Of a stretch of 64,000 nt of DNA, positions 10,646-20,200 are shown piece after piece. Origin of the DNA: Meloidogyne chitwoodi (Eukaryota; Nematoda; Chromadorea; Rhabditida; Meloidogynidae). A program made the position numbers and the translations under genes. Position 1 is the stretch's first letter. Each line of letters starts with the position of its first letter. The notes beneath the pieces are model-generated. The model saw nothing but the letters and a program-made list of their open reading frames with translations. It searched no databases and was not told the DNA's origin. Location of the stretch: NCBI GenBank assembly GCA_015183035.1, contig JACZZP010000003.1:2046001-2110000 (forward strand), written 5' to 3'.

Positions 10646-11546
10646 GTAAATTTAACTAGACTTGTCGAATAAATAAAAATGATCAAAACTATTTTAAAAA
10701 TGCCAAAATAATTTAGAAAAAATTGTCATAGTTAATTAGGTATTTCTTTACTTTGTAACTCAAAATTTTTTGTTTTTTATAAAAATGGTCAACTTTAAAA
10801 AGGGTCAAAAAGCGAAAATATTAATAGAAAATGGCACAACTTAAGATAAGTGGGTATTGGTAGTTGGGTATAGGACCGCCGAAGATCGCCCTTTTGAGTA
10901 TGAGTCAATGACTTTCGGGGAACAGCAAATCTTTCGCTGATCGAGTCGGGGAAAACAAAAATGTCGGGGGGACTGGGACCCACCCTAATGCAAAGTAAAG
11001 AAGTACAATTAATTAAATGCTTTTATTTAGATTATAAATTTTAAATTAGATAATAAAAGATAAATTCATGAATGAATTTTTTTATGTCAGAAAGTCACCC
11101 AGAATTAATTAGTATTTGTGTCAATTATTTTAAATAAAATTCATATTTATTGCTTCCATTCGTGCAAAGTATTTTCCACAAAATCTAACTTATTAGCGTT
11201 TGATGGATAAGGTGGTATTGTGGTACATATCAGTCCAGGTTGAGCTCGAATGTCGGGTTTCGGGTTGGGTAGATTTTCATAAATTTCGAGTAGTTTTAGA
11301 GTACAACAGGGTTGCGCCGGGTTACCGATACCCGAAACCCGGCCTTTTTCGACCCGACCCGAGAAATTTTCGACAACCCGACCAGGATACCCGACCCTAC
11401 CACATAATATAATTTTTTCACTTACATTTTCCATAGTGTATTTTCTCATCTCTCTTCTCTAAAAAAATATTTGGCCAAATTAAATTTAATCCCGAAATTC
11501 AAAATCGATCTGCGGGATCCGCTCCGCGTCGACCTATACTTGCCAC
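10646..11546. other. intergenic, with a CCCGACC-word inverted repeat
   Basis: No gene recognised. About 11245-11400 contains GGGTTTCGGGTTGGGT and, in the opposite sense, CCCGAAACCC, CGACCCGACCC and ACCCGACCC words. This is the same word-array style as the MITEs, but I found no clean terminal repeat or target duplication. The segment 10860-10985 is locally GC-rich and unassigned. Confidence 0.45.
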
Positions 11547-11941
11547 CAGTGATCGGCAAGTTCCAAAATTTCCACTGGAACCGGTTCCAGTTCCGGAACT
11601 GCTTTTTGAATTTTTGCAGTTCCAGTTCCAGTTCCGGAACCGGTTTTTTAATTTTTGCAGTTCCAGTTCCGGTTCCGGAACTGCATTTTTACTTTTCATA
11701 GTTCCAGTTCCCGAACTATTCGGAACTATTGTGGGGTGAGGAACCGGTTCCGGAACCCGTTCCAGTTCCAAAAATTTGGTAGTTCCACAGTTCCAGTTCC
11801 AAACCAGTTCCAGAATTTGGCAGTTCCACAGTTCCAGTTCCAAACCGGTTCCAGGAATCAACCAGTTCCGCAGTTCCAGTTCCGGAACTGGAACTGGAAC
11901 CGACCAGTTCCGGAACTGGAACTGGAACTTGCCGATCACTG
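11547..11941. mobile_element. hAT-like MITE of GTTCCA words
   Basis: Ends CAGTGATCGGCAAGTTCC and GGAACTTGCCGATCACTG are perfect inverted repeats of 18 bp, flanked by an exact 8-bp duplication CTTGCCAC (11539-11546, 11942-11949). The whole interior is GTTCCA, GGAACT and GGAACCGGTTCC words. The long open frames on both strands here are by-products of the repeat. It sits at the left edge of the inverted duplication, in DNA resembling the ogt-1 coding sequence. Confidence 0.9.
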
Positions 11942-12548
11942 CTTGCCACACACCACTGCAATGGACATACAACTGGAATGGATATTCTCTGGACTGGTAC
12001 ACCAATGGTTACAATGCCACTTATTTTTATTTCTTTGAAAACATTTATTTATTTTTAAGTTGAAACACTTGCCTCTAGAGTTGCATCCAGTCAACTACAT
12101 GCACTTGGATGTCCAGAATTAGTTGCTCGTGATAGAGCTGATTATGTTAGAATTGCTTCAAGACTTGGCAATGATAGAGAATTGTATTATTTTGATTTTT
12201 TAATAATTAATATTATTTTTTTTAATAGTTTGAATCAAACTAGAGCAAAAGTTTGGAAGGCTCGAACTCCAGCACACTTTTTGACATTAAACAATATTGC
12301 ACAGATTTTGAAAATTTGTTGTATAGGATTTGGAAACACTATGAAGATGGTAAATGATTAATTTTAAAAAAATATGGGAATATTTTTTTTTAAAATGATT
12401 CTCTGTTAAATTATTCAGTGGATCCATATTAAAATATTTGTAATAAAAGTTTTTTTTGATTATAAAAAACTTAATATTTTTAAATTATTTATTAAAAAAA
12501 ATTATTTTCAGGTTTTCCGCCGGATCACATTCTTAACTCTTCCGAGTG
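11942..12548 (+). pseudogene. broken 3' end of O-GlcNAc transferase
   Basis: Copy of the last exons of ogt-1. The segment matching [12 protein letters not shown] has lost two bases (ACCACTGCAATGG against ACCACTTTGCAATGG), shifting the frame. Later one base is missing in the codons for KARTTST. The internal exon with [12 protein letters not shown] is still readable, and the final exon ending ILNSSE and TGA (12511-12548) is preserved. With no N-terminus, two frameshifts and a MITE at its edge, it cannot encode a functional transferase. Confidence 0.85.
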
Positions 12549-12632
12549 ATATAACATTAATAATGAGGGGAATTATATCTTTATCTTTTTCTCTATTTCT
12601 TTTTATTTCTTACACAATTTTAGCTTCTATAT

Positions 12633-12648
12633 ATATATATATTTGTTT
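12633..12648. repeat. (TA)n microsatellite
   Basis: A short TATATATA run within the duplicated ogt-1/ABC intergenic DNA. The other arm has the same run near 24155-24170. Confidence 0.7.
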
Positions 12649-13240
12649 AAAATATTTGCACTAAAAATTTTTCCTTTTTTTGAACTTTTTTTCCATCTTT
12701 AATTCGAAAATATTCTTGTTTTTTCTATCCTTTCTCCTTTCCATTTTTCCAAATATTACCTACAACAAAATTAGTCGTTAGAGATTAAAAAATAATAATT
12801 ACTGCCATAAACGAAGTATTTTTTATTTAAAATTGTTTTACAATGTTTCTAAATTTAAAAAATAATTTTTCTTCGCTCATGGCACTAATTAATAAATAAT
12901 AATATTCCAACAATAAAATAATGCCTGTATCAGTGATTTTTTTCTCCCATTTATTTTTCACACATTTATTTTCTTGTCGCTTCGTCATAATTTTCCATTT
13001 TTAACTATGTAAAAATGCCGCAAATTAAAAAATTAGTTTAATATTTTTTTAATCTTTTTTATTAAAAAGGGTGGATTTAATTAAAATGTTTAAAAATTAA
13101 ATATTAAATCATTTTTATTAACTAAATAAGGCAAATTATTATAGAGCATTTTAAAAACATCTTTAATTATTAAATTAATTTTTTTAATTAAATTTAATGC
13201 AAATGTTGTGATTAATTTACTCAAATATATTAATTGTGAC

Positions 13241-13998
13241 CAGTGCTTGGAAGCTCGTACCAAAATTCGTACTCGTACTCGTCTCGTACTCGTACTACGA
13301 GGACAAGTACGAGTACGAGGGGAAAAAATTGACTAAAGTACGAGGTACGAGGCATAAGTACGAGCTCGTACCCTCGTACTTTAGGTTTAAATTTGCGCCA
13401 AATTTCTTTCTTTCTTTTCCATACGGAAATAAAATGTTCACTCCATTCCTCTTCCCCCAGTTTATTTTTACAAGCGAGAAAAGAAAAGGAATGTTTATAT
13501 ATATTTAATTTACTTATTTTTTCCAAGTATGCATCTATGGTTTAGTGGTTAGTGCGTTAGTCTGTTTTAGTAAATTGGTTGAGGTTCGAATCCTTTAATA
13601 AGGTAAAGGAATTTTGAGTTATTAATTGCTGCTAGAGTCACTTCTTTTTAAAAATTTTAGAAGCAAAATTAAATCAGAAATTTTCGTCTACGGCACTAAA
13701 AAAGTGTAATTTTTGGCAGCAGATGTTTAAAAATTTTTGCCTGCGGCGCTGAAAATGATGAATTTTTGGCAACTAAAGTCCAATAATGGTTCAAAATTTT
13801 CGCCTGCGGCGCTATAAAAAAACTAAATTTATAAACATTTATCCAAAACGCAAGAAAAAATATAAGGAAAGTACGAGGATAAGTACGAGTACGAGGGGAA
13901 AAAATACTCGTACTACGAGGTCAGGTACGAGTACGAGGGAAAAAAATACTCGTACTACGAGGTACGAGTACGAGCAAAATCAAAATTTCCAAGCACTG
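13241..13998. mobile_element. hAT-like MITE of CGTACT words, with nested SINE
   Basis: Ends CAGTGCTTGGAA..TTCCAAGCACTG are flanked by an exact 8-bp duplication ATTGTGAC (13233-13240, 13999-14006). Both ends are arrays of CGTACTCGTACT and AGTACGAGTACG. The central part carries a tRNA-derived SINE. The other arm of the duplication has a single TTTGTGAC and no element near 23573-23580, which is a paired empty site and confirms the insertion boundaries. Confidence 0.93.
13537..13830 (+). mobile_element. tRNA-derived SINE copy inside the hAT MITE
   Basis: A-box-like TGGTTTAGTGGTTAGTGCG and B-box-like GGTTCGAATCC, then a tail with about three 50-60 bp units containing GCCTGCGGCGCT and AATTTTTGGCA. 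The tail is shared with the copy at 1673-1955. It either inserted into the MITE or has been carried with it. Confidence 0.55.
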
Positions 13999-14111
13999 AT
14001 TGTGACTTAATTTTTTGTTACCGAAAAATTAAATATTTTTTAGCAAATTTTTTGAAACTTAATATTATAATAATTTTACAGGATATTATCAATTGTTTTT
14101 CCTTCATTTTA

Positions 14112-14237
14112 ATGGATCTTCAAACTTTTTGCCAATTTCAGCAATATAAACTGCCTGAACGTAGTCAAGGTTTTCTATCACCTTGTATAGAGTTTGTGAT
14201 TGTTTCTGCTTCACATTTGTTATTAGCTGTTATTTAA
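14112..14237 (+). pseudogene. duplicated exon 1 of the ABC transporter
   Basis: Encodes MDLQTFCQFQQYKLPERSQ and the following residues to LLLAVI, then a stop. It differs from the functional exon at 23342-23465 by only a few residues (F for Y, I for T). Homology ends immediately after LLAVI, so the rest of the transporter is absent. The copied upstream DNA may retain promoter activity and lies about 780 bp before the SPRY gene fragment. Confidence 0.8.
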
Positions 14238-15012
14238 AATTAATATTACTATATTTAATTATTTAAATAACTTACCTTTTCATCTTGTATCTGTTTATTT
14301 GGAATAAATAAATTGAATTAATATTTATGTTTTATTTTTTCTTTAATAACAAACATTTCTTTTAGTTTATTGTTAGCAATTAAATTGATCTAATTAACTA
14401 AAATTATTTAAAATTGTTAATTAAATTAATTTATTATTTAATTAATTTACATAAACTCTGCGTTAGATAACCGACAAATATACCTTTTTAAAAATTTCTC
14501 TCTCGTTTTCAAACTATATTTTAAAAGATTTTTTTATTTTAAATATTAACTAATCTCTAAATTCCACATTTCCACGCTTCTATCAAACTAATTTTAAAAT
14601 TTATAAATTTAAAATAATTTCGAGAAAATTGACATTAAAAAAGATCTAGTACATTTATTATCAGTAAAAACAAAAATAAAATAAAAAATGGGCTTATTAA
14701 GCAAAATATTTCATTGAAATACTAAATTTTTTAGTTTACCACTCTTTTTTCTTCATTAAAATTGTAATAATAATTTTATATTTTTTTCAAACCCGATCCT
14801 ACTAAAGAATAATTATCATTTAATATATCAACATAATTAAAGATTAAATTTTGATCAAAAATTGACAAGAAATAGTACTTGTAGAATATGTTGAAGACTT
14901 CTGTATCTTTTTGATTTTTATTACATAAAATATAAAAAAGGGTTTTAGTGTTATAGACATATAAAACATAACAATTAATTTTTCAAATCTAGTACCTATT
15001 TTTTAAATTTAG
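14238..15012. other. AT-rich gap, no gene seen
   Basis: About 775 bp between the edge of the duplication and the first recognisable SPRY exon. It may hold the missing first SPRY exon or promoter. I found no convincing ATG-bearing exon with a compatible donor. Confidence 0.5.
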
Positions 15013-15958
15013 AATAATGAATATTATGGTGCTCTTAACAAGAAAATAGAGGATTTGACTATTGCAGTAAAACAATTACAGGAAGGTAACAAAGTGGTTA
15101 GTTTAATTTTTATATTTATTTACATACAATTATAGTGTAATTTTTTAGTCTTTTGTTTATGTTCCAAACAAATGGAAATTTATTAATTCAGACTGGACAT
15201 GTTGTGGAAATAAATGTATAAATAATGATAGGCCTAATTGTATTAATGGGAATGGATATATTCAAATTAAGAGTGATTTAATTATTAAATATATTAATTG
15301 TAGAAATGAAAATGGTAGGTTTTTTATATTTTTAAGTTACCTCATTTACAAAGAAATTATTTAAAATAATTTAGGAGATAATAAACCATTTAAAATAAAA
15401 ACTGTAAATTGGTTTGCTAGACCAACTGAAAATCATTTATTGACTAAATGCCATTTGAATTATAAAATATACACATGTTATTATTATGAAGTTAAATTTA
15501 AAATTCAAAAAGAAACTTGGCTACAGATAGGCTTTAAAACCGAAAACCTTACTGTAGCTTTATCAGCACATTTTATATTTAATATAATTGTGTACACAAT
15601 GCAAAGCAAAAAAGGTTGTCAAAAGATCAACCATTCATTTTCTTTTAAAGATGGTGATATTATTGGTTGTGGATTAGTTTATTCTCCAAAAATGAAAAAA
15701 TCGTATGTTTTTTATACTAAAAATGGAAAAGAAATCGGTAAGAAAAATTTTAAGGAATTTTATTCAAAAATGAATTAATTTAAAGGTAAAGCTATATTAT
15801 TGAAAAATGATAGTGAATTTTATCAACCATTTATTGGTTTAAAATGTTGTTCTGTTGAAACTAATTTTGGTGATGATTTAAATACCAAACCTTTTCTTTA
15901 TAACATTTCTAATCATTATGTGGTTGAATTTTATAAAGATGAAGAATTTTCTGAATAA
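15013..15958 (+). CDS. SPRY-domain protein, 5' end not found
   Basis: Exons 15013-15096, 15149-15314, 15375-15737 and 15786-15958 join in frame. The first begins at an acceptor with an in-frame stop just upstream, so at least one earlier exon is missing. The product starts with a short coiled-coil-like stretch (KKIEDLTIAVKQLQ), then a cysteine-containing strand region, then the SPRY core: DGDIIGCGLVYSP, YVFYTKNGKEIGK, FYQPFIGLKCC, ETNFGD. These motifs match the SPRY proteins abundant in root-knot and cyst nematodes, some of which are secreted effectors. No signal peptide is visible here because the N-terminus is unknown. It may be 5'-truncated by the nearby duplication. Confidence 0.7.
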
Positions 15959-16259
15959 AAGCTAAAGTTAATAGTAAAAGCTTTGATATTAATTTAAAAA
16001 TGTTTTATGTTTTCATTTATTGAATAAAATTTTTTAAGAGATTAAAATTTTTTGCTAGTTCATTATTTTAAAATGTTTTTTTTTCTGTAAATGTTTTTTA
16101 TTTTTTTTCTATATTGTTTTTATGTAATATATTTAATTTTTGTTAGGTAAATTTGTTTATTTTTTTTAATTCATAATTTTTTTAAATTTTTAAAATGTAC
16201 ATATTTGTTATTTTTGTAAAAATAGAGAAAGCTTTGAAGTTTCATAATCTTTTTAAGTT

Positions 16260-17010
16260 TTAAAAATCGGCTAAGAATTTTTGATATACAGATGAATTTT
16301 GAGACTTTTCTTCAAAATTATTATTATGAGGATAGTGTTTATGTTTAATATGATAAACAGAATAATTATGATGAGAAGGGTGATTATTATGATTTTTATA
16401 ATGTTGATTAGAAGAATTATTTTCTGAAGAACTTGTTATCTCCTCTGAGTGGTCATTATGGTAATGAAGAGGAGAATGGGAAAGATTATGATGATTGGAA
16501 TGATGTTGTTTGTGATGATTATGTTTGTTGTAATGGTGCTTCTAAAAAATATATTAAAATATTTATTTTAGAATTCCTAAGAATCTCTCTATTTTATCCC
16601 ATAAGTAAATGGAATATATTTGAGAATTTATTTATTTAATCTCAAAAATGAAATATCGAGAGATAATTCCGAGAATTGTAAGATAAAAATAAAATATAAA
16701 AATAAAAAATATTAAAAACCATTTTCTTCTCTTTTCTCTTCTTTCGTGCCTTAGCAGCTTTATGCAATAAATATGATGTTACCCCTCCAAGCAACAAAGC
16801 ACCAATAAATCTTTTTTGGCGTGGATTAATCAAATTTGTCATTTTAAATGTAGAAATATTTTGAAAAGGATTTTTAATTTCTAAAAATAAATAAAAATAA
16901 ATTCAATTATATTTACCTTGAAAATCAGTTAAATTTGCCTTAGAAAATATTGAACTAAATAATAATGCAGAAATTAAATTTAAGGGAATTAAAATAAGAA
17001 AAAAGGACAT
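16260..17010 (-). CDS. secreted histidine-rich protein, short paralogue (178 aa)
   Basis: Exons 17010-16917, 16880-16720 and 16541-16260 (510 nt). Signal peptide MSFFLILIPLNLISALLFTS, then a basic segment with RQKRFIGALLLGGVTSYLLH (a dibasic, furin-like site followed by a hydrophobic helix), then KAAKARKKRKEKK. The last exon is rich in H, N and S (HHYNKHNHH, KNHNNHPSHH). It ends with KFLADF. It is a tandem-direction paralogue of 36962-38122 with the same exon structure, but the last coding part is shortened and lacks the acidic C-terminus. The promoter side is similar for about 95 bp. Metal binding by the histidines is a guess. Confidence 0.65.
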
Positions 17011-17298
17011 TTTTTAATTTTAAAAATTATTTTATAATAAAATGTATTTTTGAAAATTATTGAGAAATAATTAAGTCTATTTTTTAATAAAAATATATTT
17101 ATCAAAAGTAGATATAAATTATTTAATAAGAAAATGCCATTATTTTCCATAATTTTAATTAAAAAATTAAATTTTTTTTGTTGCAACAATTGAATTTGAA
17201 ATGGATTAATAAAAGAAAGAAGACAATATAAAATTTCGAATTTAAAAAACAATGCAAATATATAATAAATTATAATAAATTAATACATTATGCTGTTT

Positions 17299-20200
17299 TT
17301 ATTGACAAAAACGTGAAGGTGGTCCTTGTTTAGAAATTTGGCCATTGCTCACTTCTATGAGGAAAATATTAATTTTTTATTTAAAAAAATAAAATTTACC
17401 AATAACCCAATCATAATGTTCATCTAAACCATTAAGACGATGAACTATTGCAATAACTGTACATCCCATAAGTGATATTAATTTACTCATTAAAAGATGT
17501 GTATGTTCATCCATATGAGCTGTAGCCTCATCAATTAATATAATCTGAAAATAAATTATTTTTAATAATTTAAAAAATTTCAATATACTTTAGGTTTTGT
17601 TAATGACAATCTTAAAAGTGAAATTAATTGACATTCTCCAAAAGAAATATTTTTTCCTCCTTCAGTAATTAATTTGTTTAATCCACCAAATTGTTCTAAC
17701 CATTGAGAAAGACCTCTTTCAGTAATATATTTTTCAATTTGATTATTATTTAAATTTATATTAGCAATTGAAAGATTATCAAATAATGTTCCAGAGAATA
17801 TAAATGGCCGTTGAGAGACATAACCAAACTAATATAAAAATACTTAATTATTTGGATACACAATCTCTCAAATATATTTTTGGATATTATTTGTACAATT
17901 ATCAAATTAATTTGTTATTTCAAAAAAAAAATACCAAAGAACGTGCAGATTTAATTCCTAAATTAGCCAAATTGATACAATCATCAATCATAATTCTACC
18001 ATTTTCGATAGGATGAGCTTGAAGTAATGCCTTAAATATAAAATATATAATTTACTCAAAAAATTGTTTTTATTAAAACCTGTAGGATTGTGCTCTTTCC
18101 TATAATATATAATTAAATTAATTAAAATTTAAAAAATTGTTTTATCTCTTACCAGCTCCAGTTCTTCCAATAATTGCTGTTCTACTACCTTCTTCAATTC
18201 TAAAACTAACATTAAAAATAGCTAAAGGCAATTCTGGAGAATAACGAAGAGATACATTTTCAAAATAAATATTTCCCTTTACATTTTCAATATTTATTTG
18301 ATTTTGATCTTCTTCTTCTTGTTTTTCTTCCTCTTCTATAGGAATATTATCAATATAATCACAAATTCGTTCAACAGAAACTAATTCTAAAAATTTTAAT
18401 AAATTTAAATTAATTATATATTTTTAAGAGAGATTATTAGAATTAAATTTCCAAATCTTTCAAGATATTTTATGTTTGGAATAATTCTTACAAAAATCAA
18501 AATTATAAAAGTCAATTTACCTTTTTCTGTTTCAATAAATGATGTTAAAAGTCCATTAAGAACATTAGTTATAGATAAAGCATAAGTTATAGCTAATCCA
18601 ATAAGTCCAGGATTACTTTGACTAAAAAATGTAATATCCAAAATACTTGAAAATAAAATAACAGCAAGTAAACAAAGTCCAAGCAATTGAATACGAACAG
18701 AAAGCCATTGAGAAGCAGCTAGAGAGGAAAATTGAGCACGAAGATTTTGGCCAAGACAAATACACATTTTTGAAGAAAAACTGAAATTTTTTTTAAAAAT
18801 ATATTTTAAATTTAAATATTTTTACAATTCACTAATACGAAGGGAACGAATTGTGACTAGTCCTGAGACAGATTCTGAAAGATGACTGTACAATGGAGAA
18901 AGGGTAATAGCACCAATTCGTTTCTGTTAATTAAAAATTATAATAAAGAAATAAAAAAATGTTACCAATTCAATATTTGTTCGACGGTAATACTTCTATA
19001 AAAATATAAAAATTTTTTTAATTTTAAAATTTAATTATTTAAAAATTAAATAAATCAATATTATTTAATTAATCTAAAAATAATTAATTTTACTTGAATA
19101 TAAAAATAAACAACAAATAGAGGTAACAACAAAGGTGTAAGTAATGGAAGAGCAACAAAAGTAAGCACCAAAGTTCCTAAATTTAAAAAAATTTTTATAA
19201 TTTAAAATTTAATTTTACCAATGAGAGAAAAAATTGAAGCAAGAAAAATATTTAATTGAAAAGGCAAAGCATCATCTATAATTCCAACATCAGAAGATAA
19301 ACGATTTGTAACACGTCCACAAGGTGTTTTATCCCACCAACTGATATTAGCTTTTAAAATTTTACATAACAAACGTTGATGTAAATATTTAGCAGCATAA
19401 ATACAAGCAATTGCAAAAAGAAAAGCTCTGGTTAAAGTTGAAAAAGAATTAATGCCAACAATTGTAATATAGATGCGCAGGTAGTAAATAGATTGATTAT
19501 GCTCATTAATAGTAGTTAAAGGAAAAATACAACGTTGTGAAAATGGATAGCTTAAAAATAAATTAGGTAAATTGTAAAAAATTATAACTTAAAAATGAAA
19601 GCAGTTTAAACTTTAAAAATAAAATATATTAAATTTACAAATTGTAAAATAACCAACATTTTCTATTTTAAGATTTTACCAATTGTAAAAAGTTGGAAAT
19701 CTTCATATTTAAAAGTTTAAAATAACAAACTTTCTCTTTAATTTTACAATTGTAAAAAAGTTGTAAATTTATTAAAAGAACAATTTACAATTTGTAAATT
19801 AAATATTTATTCTTTGTATTATTATTGTAAATTAAAATAAAAAATAAAATATACCCCCAATCTTGTTGAATAAACATCTGTGAGTGATTGTGATCTTGTG
19901 ATCCATTCATTGATGTCCATCTACTTAACCAAACATCTGACGCATTTTTTGATGCTTGCATAACTAGAAAATTAAAAAAAAATAAAAACTTTAAAAAATA
20001 TATTAAAAACCAATCAAAGAAAAAATAACTAGCAAAGAAAGCCATAATCCAATAGATCTTATATAAGTTTTATAAACACTTATTTTTACTGTTCCTTCCT
20101 CTTTTTCTTCTTCTTTTTCATCATTATTAAATTTAACAAATTCTGCCGCATCCATCGGTTTTAATAAATTATTATTTTCATTCTCAGAATTTTTGTCAAT

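Larger units (their letters stand above)
11942..14236. repeat. inverted segmental duplication, plus arm
   Basis: Inverted copy of 23342-24858. It contains, in plus orientation, the ogt-1 3' coding end, the ogt-1/ABC intergenic DNA including the (TA)n run, and exon 1 of the ABC transporter. Its length minus the MITE at 13241-13998 and one target copy is about 1.53 kb, matching the 1.52-kb minus arm. Identity is high with small indels. The two arms are about 9.1 kb apart. Confidence 0.9.

Noticed and set aside
11499..12063. Several overlapping open frames on both strands rich in VPVPEL or SSSSGTG
   Set aside because: They translate the GTTCCA words of the MITE at 11547-11941 and do not continue into recognisable coding sequence.
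13537..13610. Functional tRNA gene
   Set aside because: A and B boxes are present but the acceptor stem does not pair and the region has a SINE-type tail.
13230..14010. Open frames over the CGTACT arrays
   Set aside because: Repeat translation inside a MITE with a defined target duplication.
16433..16639. Plus-strand frames MLSPLSGHYGNEEENG.. here and at 37536-37733
   Set aside because: Antisense to the His-rich exons, whose minus-strand frames have signal peptides, in-phase introns and stops.
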